Below, in pieces: positions 16,278 to 24,518 of a DNA stretch of 37,174 bases. The stretch lies in NCBI GenBank assembly GCA_964387645.1, contig CAYLYM010000024.1, forward strand, positions 1 to 37,174. The letters run 5' to 3'. The stretch is from CAYLYM01 sp964387645 (GTDB taxonomy: Bacteria > Calditrichota > Calditrichia > RBG-13-44-9). How positions within the stretch are numbered: position 1 is the stretch's first letter; each line of letters opens with the position of its first letter. A program made the translations under genes and the position numbers. A model generated the notes under the pieces. That model ran no database searches. It saw only the letters and a program-made list of their open reading frames with translations, and was not told where the DNA came from.

Positions 16278-18197
16278 TTAATTTTTTTTCTTTATTTCAT
16301 CCAATAACTGGTTCATAAGTTTATCCACTTTCATTTTGCCAATGTCGCCTTCGCCTTTCTTACGGACAGATACTTGCTCTGTATTTATTTCCTGATCTCC
16401 AATGATGATCATATAGGGAACTTTATTTACTTCCGCTTCACGAATTTTAAATCCGACTTTTTCATTTCGATCATCTAATTCAACCCGCAAACCTGCTTCC
16501 CAGAGTTTATTGAAAACTGTACGACTATATTCGTGGTGTCGTTCGGCAATTGGTAAAATTTTAACTTGAACCGGAGCTAACCATAATGGAAAAGCTCCTC
16601 CATAATGTTCGATCAAAATGCCGAAAAAGCGTTCTACCGAACCCATGAGTGCTCGATGAATCATGATAGGTTGGTGAGGTTGACCATCGGCGCCCATATA
16701 TTCGATCTGAAAACGATCCGGCAGATTGAAATCCACCTGAATGGTAGAACATTGCCACGAACGACCTAAAACATCTTTAATTTTTATGTCAATCTTAGGG
16801 CCATAGAACACACCTTCGCCAGGATCGATCTCGTATTCCAGGCCGCTGTTTTGCAAAGCTGTTTCTAAAGCATTGGTTGCTGCTTCCCAGTTCTCCAGAG
16901 TTCCAACATATTTTTCCGGACGAGTAGAAAGATAAATCTCGTATTCGCTAAATCCAAAAGTCTTTAGAATTTTTAAAGTAAATTCCAGAACTTTTTCGAT
17001 TTCTTTGTCAAGCTGTTCGGGAATGCAAAAGATATGAGCATCGTCCTGTGTAAACCCTCTAACGCGCATGAGTCCATGTAAAACACCCGAACGTTCATAC
17101 CGGTAAACCGTTCCAAGTTCGAAGAATCGCATAGGAAGATCACGATAGCTGCGGATTTTGGATTTGTAAATGGAAATATGAAATGGGCAATTCATCGGCT
17201 TTAACTGGTAGTAGACCTCATCTACATCCATGGGAGAGAACATGTTCTCACTGTAAAAACCGGTATGTCCACTGGTTTCCCACAGGTTCAGCTTGGCAAT
17301 ATGTGGAGTGTAAATCAGTTCATAACCGTTTTTGTAATGTTCTTTAATGGTAAATTGTTCGATAATTTGACGAATTCTGGCGCCTTTAGGGTGCCAGAGG
17401 ATCAGTCCGTTTCCAATCTCATCATTAATGCTGAATAAATCCAGTTCACGGCCAAGACGGCGATGGTCTCGTTTTTTTGCCTCTTCCAGTCGGTGTAGAT
17501 GTTCTTCTAACATTTTCCGCTTTGGATAGGAAGTGGCATAAAGCCGCTGCAGCATTTTATTGTTTTCATCACCGCGCCAGTAAGCACCGGCAACGTTAAG
17601 TATTTTAAAATTTTTACCGATTCGACCAGTAGAAGGTAAATGAGGCCCTCGGCATAAATCAGTAAAATCTCCTTGAGAATAAGTAGAAATATCTTCGTCC
17701 AGCTCTTCAATAAGTTCTAGTTTAAGGTCTTCGTGAATATTTTTAAAGATTTTTATCGCTTCTTCTTTCCTTAATTCTTTCCGGACGATAGGAATATCCT
17801 CGTCTACAATTTTGGCCATTTCCGCTTCGATCTTTTCGAAATCTTCTGGAGTGATAGGTCGATCTAATTCAATATCGTAGTAAAATCCATCTTCAATAGG
17901 TGGCCCAATTCCCAGTTTGGCTTGTGGGAAAAGTCTTTTTACAGCATGTGCCATAAGATGTGCCGAACTATGCCAAAAAACGTAACGACCTTCTTTATCG
18001 TCGAAAGTGAGAATTTTTATTTCAGCATCTTCATTAATAGGTTCTGGAAGACTTTTAATTTCTCCGTTAACAAGAATACCAGTAGCTTCTTTGGCTAATC
18101 TGTTACTAATAGATTGGGCGATTTCTAACCCGGTGATGCCTACCGGAAATTCTTTCTCGCTTTTATCAGGAAATTTTAATTTAATGGTTTTACTCAT
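16278..18197 (-). CDS. thrS: Threonyl-tRNA synthetase
   Basis: A class II synthetase that charges tRNA-Thr and edits mischarged serine. The 639-residue protein has an N-terminal TGS domain (about 1-62), an editing domain with HSSAHLMAHAVKRLFP, and a catalytic core with LKPMNCPFHISIYKSK (zinc-binding Cys), RGFTQDDAHIFC and HRALMGSVERFFGILIEHY, followed by an anticodon-binding domain. The length is typical. AAGGTG lies about 10 nt before the ATG. It heads the infC-rpmI-rplT operon. Upstream, only about 20 bp separate it from a tRNA-Val terminator, so its promoter probably lies at or above the tRNA. Confidence 0.97.
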   Translation of the reverse strand: MSKTIKLKFPDKSEKEFPVGITGLEIAQSISNRLAKEATGILVNGEIKSLPEPINEDAEIKILTFDDKEGRYVFWHSSAHLMAHAVKRLFPQAKLGIGPPIEDGFYYDIELDRPITPEDFEKIEAEMAKIVDEDIPIVRKELRKEEAIKIFKNIHEDLKLELIEELDEDISTYSQGDFTDLCRGPHLPSTGRIGKNFKILNVAGAYWRGDENNKMLQRLYATSYPKRKMLEEHLHRLEEAKKRDHRRLGRELDLFSINDEIGNGLILWHPKGARIRQIIEQFTIKEHYKNGYELIYTPHIAKLNLWETSGHTGFYSENMFSPMDVDEVYYQLKPMNCPFHISIYKSKIRSYRDLPMRFFELGTVYRYERSGVLHGLMRVRGFTQDDAHIFCIPEQLDKEIEKVLEFTLKILKTFGFSEYEIYLSTRPEKYVGTLENWEAATNALETALQNSGLEYEIDPGEGVFYGPKIDIKIKDVLGRSWQCSTIQVDFNLPDRFQIEYMGADGQPHQPIMIHRALMGSVERFFGILIEHYGGAFPLWLAPVQVKILPIAERHHEYSRTVFNKLWEAGLRVELDDRNEKVGFKIREAEVNKVPYMIIIGDQEINTEQVSVRKKGEGDIGKMKVDKLMNQLLDEIKKKN

Positions 18198-18218
18198 CTG
18201 CTCTGCACCTTGAAATAT

Positions 18219-18249
18219 TAAATAAAGCCACGAACCGACGATTCGTGGC
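18219..18249 (-). terminator. Terminator or attenuator between tRNA-Val and thrS
   Basis: An 8-bp perfect stem (GCCACGAA 18227-18234, TTCGTGGC 18242-18249) with a 7-nt loop, followed on the minus strand by TTTATTTAATATTT. It ends about 20 bp before the thrS start, so thrS transcripts from upstream must pass it. Confidence 0.7.
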
Positions 18250-18258
18250 CTTGAAACG

Positions 18259-18332
18259 TGGGGCGGGCCAGAATCGAACTGACGACCTCTACGATGTCAA
18301 CGTAGCGCTCTAACCTGCTGAGCTACCGCCCC
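18259..18332 (-). tRNA. tRNA-Val (GAC anticodon)
   Basis: On the minus strand a full cloverleaf can be folded. The acceptor GGGGCGG pairs with CCGCCCC. The D-arm is TAGCTCAGCAGGTTAGAGC, the anticodon stem CTACG/CGTAG carries the loop TTGACAT with anticodon GAC, and the T-loop is TTCGATT. The discriminator is A, and the next bases are CGT, so CCA is not encoded and must be added after transcription. Confidence 0.95.
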
Positions 18333-18578
18333 TGGCTTAAAAAAGGCCGAAAAATTTAATATTTGCATATTGTTAATGCAAGAAAAAATTTATTGTCTCA
18401 TCACCTATTTTTATTCATAATATCGCTGAAAAAGATTATAAGATCAATCAAAATTCTAAATATTAAAAATATTTTATTAACATTTTTATTTGACTTTATG
18501 AAACAGTAATTTAAATTAAATATATCTAATGATTTGAGAATACATTTTTTTTATCCCATATCCTGAAGGATCTTCAGA

Positions 18579-19178
18579 ATTAAAAAAATAATGTTTATCT
18601 CATTTGTCTTTCTCTTTTTATTTTTATTAAATTGCGGTTCAGAAAAGAATAAAGAAAACAAACCACAAACCCAAATTAACCGGCCAGAATTGCCACAGGG
18701 TATTTTACATTACACTCCGCCGGAAGATTGGATTGCTGAGCATCCAAGTTCCCGCATGAGAAGAGGACAATATCGTCTGTCAGGAGTTGATGGAAAAGGG
18801 GATGCCATTCTGGCTATCTTTAATTTTCCAGGCACTGGCGGTAGCGTCAAAGCTAATCTGGATCGCTGGTATCGGCAAATGAAGCAGCCCAATGGCAGTG
18901 ATACTAAAGCCCATGTTCAAAGAAAAGACATTGTGGTAAATGGTATTCCAGTTACCATGATTTATGTTACGGGAACTTACCTGCAATCTGCTTCCGGAAT
19001 GATGAGGAAAGGAGAAGTGAAAGAAAAGCCCGGCTATGCCATGTTGGCTGCCATTGCTGAAACGGCAGATAGTCCATGGTTTTTTAAAGCAACCGGCCCT
19101 AAAGAGACTATTGATAAGCATCGAGACAATTTCGAGGAATTTGTTCAATCTTTCCGAGTATTTAATAAAGAATCATAA
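18579..19178 (+). CDS. Hypothetical lipoprotein (probable ATT start)
   Basis: No ATG gives a good start. The ATG at 18591 lacks a lysine-rich n-region and lies about 20 nt from AAGGA. An in-frame ATT at 18579 lies 8 nt after AAGGA and yields MKKIMFISFVFLFLFLLNC, a normal lipoprotein signal with the cysteine at residue 19. The 199-residue protein is then Asn/Lys/Pro-rich up to about residue 40. A folded part follows, with FNFPGTGGSVKANLDRWY and AETADSPWFFKATGP, ending in an FVQSFRVF helix. I do not recognise a named domain. It is monocistronic. Confidence 0.75.
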   Translation: MKKIMFISFVFLFLFLLNCGSEKNKENKPQTQINRPELPQGILHYTPPEDWIAEHPSSRMRRGQYRLSGVDGKGDAILAIFNFPGTGGSVKANLDRWYRQMKQPNGSDTKAHVQRKDIVVNGIPVTMIYVTGTYLQSASGMMRKGEVKEKPGYAMLAAIAETADSPWFFKATGPKETIDKHRDNFEEFVQSFRVFNKES

Positions 19179-19376
19179 AAGCAAATTTTGCCAGAAGAAG
19201 AAAAAGTTGAATTAAAAATGTAACAGCAATTGTTGCCTTTTTTACAATCATGTGTTTATGCTCGGAATTTTAATTCATACCATTCAAACACAACAGAATT
19301 TAATGGCTATGTTTATTGGTATTTGATATAATCTTCTGAAAATGTTTTTACACTTCTCCTTTAATTTTTTATTAAA

Positions 19377-20050
19377 TCAAACGGTAAGTGATTTTCTGTT
19401 ATCCGAGGGGTTAATATTAAGAATTAAAGGAACCACTTTTGAAGCCCATTCATGTGGTTTGACACAGCTTGCTGGCAAACTTCTCAGCATGTCTTTATCA
19501 ATTAACTCGGATTTAAAGCTACTGCTGCCAGACCTGCTGGTAATTCTTTTGTAAGAGCTCGTGTTAATCATTCGATGGCAAATTTGCTAGCGCAATAGGG
19601 AGCAACTTGCGGAGAGGTAGTACGTCCCCAGGTAGAACTAAAATTGACAATGACACTACGACCTCTCCGTAGCATTGCAGGAACAAATTCACGAATAGTA
19701 TTGATAGTTCCCTTGATATTGATGTCAATCAGTCGAGAAAATTCTTCCATGGTAATTTCCCACAGAAGAGCATTGCGATTAATAATGGCGGCATTTGTTT
19801 ATTTGATAATCCGTGGTGCCATAAAGATTTAATATGTTTTTTGCCCAGTGCCTGACCTGCGCCGCATCCAATACGTCGACAATCCGAAAATCATGTCGAT
19901 TTTTGTATTGCTTTTTCAACTCTAAAATTTTGTTTTCAGTTCGTCCACATCATATTACCTGAAACCCCGGGCAATAAATTCTTTGGCCATGGTTCGGCCG
20001 AGCCTACAGGTGACGCCTGTAATAACCATCATCTTTCTATTTCCAGACAT
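19377..20050 (-). pseudogene. Short-chain dehydrogenase/reductase remnant
   Basis: Pieces of one SDR appear in order on the minus strand but in different frames: VITGVTCRLGRTMAKEFIA (Rossmann start, with Arg where the glycine motif expects Gly), then the long segment containing IKGTINTIREFVPAMLRRG, IVNFSSTWGRTTSPQVAPYC and ASKFAIE (catalytic Ser, Tyr and Lys intact), and finally INTDMLRSLPASCVKPHEWA and VVPLILNINPSDNRKSLTV at the end. A stop codon follows FIARGFR, and frameshifts break the rest. No product can be made. It would have been a cytoplasmic NAD(P)-dependent oxidoreductase. It lies just downstream of the FmdB-type gene on the same strand. Confidence 0.85.
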
Positions 20051-20083
20051 ATTCTATTTCCTGAATATTTCCGGCAACTCATC

Positions 20084-20578
20084 TCACATGTCATATATAG
20101 TATCATCCACTTTTGGTTTGAATTTTTTACTTACAGTTTTACTCTTTTTTTCTAAAACAAAAGGATCTTCTTCCTCCAGCAGGTCTCCCATCTCTTCCTC
20201 AATCTTCTCGGGATCTTCGCCTTTTTCTAAACGGCTCAGCGCCTCTTCCATTCCTGGCCCCATTTGCAAGCCGGTCATATCACTCAGTTTCCTCATTAAA
20301 CGGGCCGCTTCTCTGGGATTGTCTTCATCAATGCGGTCCGCTTCACTTGCTAGCATTTGCATGGCTTTTTCCATTTTTGATTCATCAATTGGTGGAAGAT
20401 CGTCATCAGAATCCGTTTCTCTGTTTTTCCCAGTGATGGCTGCAAAAAGTGAAACGCGGCGTTCTAAATGGTGATTAGTATTTTTTGGGCAATCAGGAAT
20501 TGTTTCTGTATTTACTCTCCGCGAAAAAAATTTGTATATCGTGTTGCACTCTTTGCAATAAAATTCGTATATGGGCAT
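20084..20578 (-). CDS. FmdB-type zinc-ribbon protein with acidic tail
   Basis: This 164-residue cytoplasmic protein starts with the FmdB/CxxC regulatory-type zinc ribbon MPIYEFYCKECNTIYKFF (C8, C11). The second half of the ribbon is unusual: C30 is followed by PKNTNHH, so the fourth ligand would be a histidine rather than CPxC. The tail is highly acidic, with MEEALSRLEKGEDPEKIEEE and GDLLEEEDPF. It contains a helical part between residues 65 and 110. GGGAGG lies before the ATG. It is downstream of the sulfatase gene (97 bp) and may share its transcript. Its function is unknown. Confidence 0.8.
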   Translation of the reverse strand: MPIYEFYCKECNTIYKFFSRRVNTETIPDCPKNTNHHLERRVSLFAAITGKNRETDSDDDLPPIDESKMEKAMQMLASEADRIDEDNPREAARLMRKLSDMTGLQMGPGMEEALSRLEKGEDPEKIEEEMGDLLEEEDPFVLEKKSKTVSKKFKPKVDDTIYDM

Positions 20579-20675
20579 AAGCGTCCTCCCGATGCTTTTT
20601 GAATCCGAAAACTATATTTACTTCTATTATCGAATAAACAAAACCAGATTAAATACCTTTAGGCAAAAAGGTAAG

Positions 20676-22238
20676 TTATTTTTCCGGTAAAGGTTTATTT
20701 TCTGGTACTTTATAGAATTCACGCAATCGTCGTAATTCAGCCTTCATTTTTTCCACAATGGATGCATATTCTGGATCGTTGTAAACACTATGCATTTCAT
20801 GTGGGTCTTTTTCCAGATCATAAAGCTCCCACTCGCCCAGATCATAGAAATGAATTAATTTATAACGCCCATCGTAAACACCTTCGTGACGTCTAACACT
20901 ATGAACCGCCGGATATTCATAATAATGATAATAAATACTTTTACGCCAGTTTTTGGGTTTCTTCCCTTTCATCAAGGGCACCAGGCTCAATCCCTGCATA
21001 TCTGAAGGAATATCTACACCGGCAATGTCAAGAAAAGTTTCGGCAAAATCCAGGTTTGAAACAAGATCATGATTCACCGTTCCAGGTTTGATAACGCCTG
21101 GCCAGCGAACTAAAAGTGGAGTTTTAAAAGATTCCTCATACATAAAACGTTTATCGAACCAACCATGTTCGCCAAGGTAAAATCCCTGATCAGAAGAATA
21201 GATCACTACGGTATTTTTTGCCAGTCCGGACTCTTCCAGATAATCCAAAATTCGGCCAACGTTCTCATCAACAGAGGCCACGCAACGCAAATAATCTTTA
21301 ATATAACGTTGATATTTCCATTTTACTAATTCTTTGCCTTTTAGGTTGGCTTTCCTGAACTTTTGATTTTTAGGTCCGTAAGCTTTAATCCATGCTTCAC
21401 GTTGTTCTGGTGTCATGCGACTGAGAAAACGTTTAGCAAATTGGCTGTTTGGATCATCTGCTCCCAGTTTTAAATCAATATCTAATCTCATGGTTTTTGC
21501 AATGGTCATATCTTGTTTTTTTGCAGCGGTTCCGCGGCCTTTGTAATCATCAAATAAAGTTTCCGGTTCAGGAATAGTCTTTTCATCATACAAATGTAGG
21601 TGCTTAGTATTAGGCGACCATTCGCGGTGTGGTGCCTTGTTTTGAACCATTAACATAAAAGGTTTGTTTTTATCTCGTTGGTTTTGTAACCAATTCAAAG
21701 CCTTATCGGTGATAATATCTGTAACATATCCTGTTTCTCTGTGACGCCCATCTTTTGTGATAAATTCAGGATTATAATAATGTCCCTGTCCTGGTAAAAC
21801 TTCCCAGTAATCGAAGCCGGTTGGGTCAGTTTTTAGATGCCATTTCCCCAGAATTGAAGTCTGGTAACCTGCTTTCTGCAAAAGTTTCGGAAAGGTTTGT
21901 TGTGAACCATCGAATTTTTCCCGATTGGTTAAAACTCCATTTAAATGACTGTATTTCCCGGTCAGAATTACAGCCCGGCTCGGAGCACAAATAGAGTTAG
22001 TTACGCAACAATTGGTGAAAAGCATACCTTCGTTGGCAATCCGATCAATATTTGGTGTTTTGTTGATTTTAGAACCATAGGCACTAATTGCCTGATAAGC
22101 ATGGTCATCGCTAAAAATGAAAAGAATATTTGGAGGTTGATGTTTTGCACAAGAAAAGGATGAAGAGAATAAAAATGCGGCTGTGCCCATGCCTAATACT
22201 TTAAGAAAGTTCCTTCGATTCATTTCGTTTTGTCTCAT
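20676..22238 (-). CDS. Tat-exported sulfatase (S1_11-like)
   Basis: A type I formylglycine sulfatase of 520 residues. The N-terminus is a twin-arginine signal (MNRRNFLKVLG) with a hydrophobic core ending in SSSFSC, so it may be a Tat lipoprotein. D44-D45 (FSDDHAY) are metal ligands. Cys84 in C-A-P-S-R is the residue that must be converted to formylglycine. DQGFYLGEHGWFDKRF supplies further active-site residues. The overall pattern resembles N-sulfoglucosamine-6-sulfatase-type enzymes, though the true substrate cannot be read. No formylglycine-generating enzyme is in the window. AAAGGAG lies 8 nt before the ATG. It lies downstream of the TRAP genes, behind a 250-bp gap containing inverted repeats. 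Confidence 0.9.
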   Translation of the reverse strand: MRQNEMNRRNFLKVLGMGTAAFLFSSSFSCAKHQPPNILFIFSDDHAYQAISAYGSKINKTPNIDRIANEGMLFTNCCVTNSICAPSRAVILTGKYSHLNGVLTNREKFDGSQQTFPKLLQKAGYQTSILGKWHLKTDPTGFDYWEVLPGQGHYYNPEFITKDGRHRETGYVTDIITDKALNWLQNQRDKNKPFMLMVQNKAPHREWSPNTKHLHLYDEKTIPEPETLFDDYKGRGTAAKKQDMTIAKTMRLDIDLKLGADDPNSQFAKRFLSRMTPEQREAWIKAYGPKNQKFRKANLKGKELVKWKYQRYIKDYLRCVASVDENVGRILDYLEESGLAKNTVVIYSSDQGFYLGEHGWFDKRFMYEESFKTPLLVRWPGVIKPGTVNHDLVSNLDFAETFLDIAGVDIPSDMQGLSLVPLMKGKKPKNWRKSIYYHYYEYPAVHSVRRHEGVYDGRYKLIHFYDLGEWELYDLEKDPHEMHSVYNDPEYASIVEKMKAELRRLREFYKVPENKPLPEK

Positions 22239-22379
22239 GGGTTCGCTCCTTTCAGTGTTTACTCATAAACATTGATTGTTCTAAATCGTGTTATTTATTC
22301 TAATAAAATATAATTTAAAATTGAAATAAACAAATTTTTGTTGTTATTAATAATATATTTGACTATACAAACCTGCTTT

Positions 22380-22452
22380 TGTTATAACCTGTTTATAACA
22401 CATTTTGGTGCATTTTAATAATATTATTAAAATATTTGCTGATGAAATGCAC
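22380..22452. promoter_or_regulatory. Nested inverted repeats upstream of the sulfatase gene
   Basis: Three repeats lie between the dctM-type stop and the sulfatase start. TGTTATAA / TTATAACA (22380-22387, 22393-22400) is operator-like. A perfect 22-bp AT palindrome spans 22412-22433. GTGCATTT / AAATGCAC (22408-22415, 22445-22452) encloses it. None has a clear T-run. They suggest a regulator-binding site or an mRNA structure between the transporter and the sulfatase. Confidence 0.4.
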
Positions 22453-22488
22453 GATTTTCCCAACCTTCCAAAACATCGCCTAGAGAAT

Positions 22489-23763
22489 CTAATCCATGAG
22501 TAGATGGGGTAAGTATAAAGAAATACCCGGGATATATGTTACAAGAAGTAAAACCACCAGGCTAATAGCCAGGAAAGGAATACCGGCCCGAGCAACTCTC
22601 CCGATTGAGATTTTACCAATGCTGGAGGCCACAAACAAACAAATACCCACGGGCGGTGTTGTCAGACCAATAATAAGATTGAGAACACAAATGATGGCGA
22701 ATTGAATGGGATCAACTCCAACAGTGGTGGCTACTTTTAGTAAAACAGGAAACATAATTAAAAGCGCCGCAATGGTTTCCATGAAAGTGCCAACAAATAA
22801 TAAGATAACATTGATTAAAATTAGGATGATATATTTATTATGGGTTAAATTGAGGATCAATTCAGCTATCTTTTGCGGAATCTGCTCACTGATGAGAATC
22901 CATGCGAATAAATTGGCGAAACCCACCAGTACCATAATTGAAGCTGTGGTGATGGCAGATTTCAGAAAGGTTTTCAAGATTTTCTGAAAGTTGAGTTCCC
23001 GATAAATCACCAATCCGGTAAACAGGGCATAAACTACCGCTACTATCGAAGCTTCAGTAGGTGTAAAAATTCCGCCGACAATCCCAACCAGGATAATTAC
23101 CGGCATCAATAAGGCCCAAAAGGCCTCAATGAATTTTTTCAAAAAGGCTTTAAATGACTGCCTGGGGTGCTTGGGATGACCTTTCCGTACAGAAAGCAGG
23201 TAAGCGGTCAACATGAGCCCCACACCAAGCAATATTCCAGGAATGGCGCCAGCCACAAACAATCTTCCCACCGATAACCCGGACATGGCACCCACAATAA
23301 TCATCGGCATGCTGGGTGGAATAATAGGCCCCACCGTTGAAGAAGAGGCGGTAACGGCACAGGAAAAATCAACTTCATAGCCTTCCTTTTGCATGGCAGG
23401 GATCATGATACTACCCAGACTGGCGGTGTCGGCTACGGCTGTGCCCGAGATACCGGCAAAGAGCATCGAAGCGCCAACGTTTGCCAAACCCAATCCACCG
23501 CGAATATGACCGACAATAGTATTGGAAAAAGCGATAATTCTTTCGGTAATCCCACTGCTATTCATCAAATTACCTGCCAGAATAAAACCGGGTACACACA
23601 ATAGGACGAAAACATCGATACCGGCATACATCTTTTGGGGAATAATAATGAGTGGAATGTTAGAAAATACTACATAGGTAAAAGACGCCAGACCCAGAGC
23701 AAAGGCAATCGGAAACCCTGTTAAAAGTGCCAGAATAAATACAACAAATAATACAATGGTCAT
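22489..23763 (-). CDS. TRAP transporter large permease (DctM type)
   Basis: The large membrane subunit of a TRAP secondary transporter, 424 residues with about 12 hydrophobic segments, the usual size. Typical stretches are FPIAFALGLASF at the start, GLGLANVGASMLFAGISGTA, SSTVGPIIPPSMPMI and, near the end, GLTTPPVGICLFVASSIG. It couples sodium entry to uptake of an organic acid bound by the P subunit. Its ATG overlaps the stop of the small permease by four bases (ATGA). Confidence 0.95.
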   Translation of the reverse strand: MTIVLFVVFILALLTGFPIAFALGLASFTYVVFSNIPLIIIPQKMYAGIDVFVLLCVPGFILAGNLMNSSGITERIIAFSNTIVGHIRGGLGLANVGASMLFAGISGTAVADTASLGSIMIPAMQKEGYEVDFSCAVTASSSTVGPIIPPSMPMIIVGAMSGLSVGRLFVAGAIPGILLGVGLMLTAYLLSVRKGHPKHPRQSFKAFLKKFIEAFWALLMPVIILVGIVGGIFTPTEASIVAVVYALFTGLVIYRELNFQKILKTFLKSAITTASIMVLVGFANLFAWILISEQIPQKIAELILNLTHNKYIILILINVILLFVGTFMETIAALLIMFPVLLKVATTVGVDPIQFAIICVLNLIIGLTTPPVGICLFVASSIGKISIGRVARAGIPFLAISLVVLLLVTYIPGISLYLPHLLMD

Positions 23764-24245
23764 TTTTCATTTCCGCTGTTTTTAATCTCTTTAAAATTGG
23801 TGTATGCTTCCATGAATAAGTAAAGACCCAGGAAAAAGGAAAGTATGCAGATACTAAAAAAGATGTAGGACATAGGGATATGCAGAGAAGGCGACTGCTG
23901 CATGGAACCAATTTTTACCAGATGGATTGATTGAATAAAAATAATTGCCATTAGAAAGACGATAAATAAATGTATGACCAGGTTAACTATTTGTCTGATT
24001 TTTTGCGGTAATAAATTGATAAAAGTATCAACATTGATGTAAGCATTATCCCGTACCGCCAGGCCTGCGGCAAAACTCACCATGAAAATGAAGGAAATAC
24101 GGGCAGCCTCTTCGGTCCAAGGTGGGGCAGTAGGAAGAGAAAAACGGGCAATCACCTGAATTATTACTACAACAATCATAGAAACGCCACTAAGAATTGT
24201 GCCCGTTATAAGCAGTTTATCCAGAATTCGACGAAATACATCCAT
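23760..24245 (-). CDS. TRAP transporter small permease (DctQ type)
   Basis: The small membrane subunit of the TRAP system, 161 residues with four predicted membrane helices. The family-like stretch PPWTEEAARISFIFMVSFAA is present, followed by GLAVRDNAYINVD. It sits between the P and M genes in the common P-Q-M order and overlaps the M gene. A 273-bp AT-rich gap with no convincing gene or hairpin separates it from the upstream P gene; a 64-codon frame there looks spurious. Confidence 0.92.
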   Translation of the reverse strand: MDVFRRILDKLLITGTILSGVSMIVVVIIQVIARFSLPTAPPWTEEAARISFIFMVSFAAGLAVRDNAYINVDTFINLLPQKIRQIVNLVIHLFIVFLMAIIFIQSIHLVKIGSMQQSPSLHIPMSYIFFSICILSFFLGLYLFMEAYTNFKEIKNSGNEK

Positions 24246-24518
24246 TTCAATTTAAATTAAAATATTTGTTTAAAATATTATTTAAAATAATTTTTCCTGC
24301 AAACAAATGAAATTTTTTTAATAAATTGAGAAAGCAATTTTGTTCTACTTGAAGGATGCCCTTGACACCATCGCATGTATGGAATCTTAATTCGAAATTT
24401 TTAGAGGATATTTTGTAGGCGTTTGAAATTTCCAGGCACATATCCTTAACTCTGTATTAAAGGTTTTAATAATGCCCTATTTAGCGCTACAGATTTATTT
24501 AAATTCTGAATTCCTGTT

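Noticed and set aside
24247..24441. 64-codon minus-strand frame between the Q and P genes
   Set aside because: No ribosome site or protein-like pattern is visible, and the composition is AT-driven.
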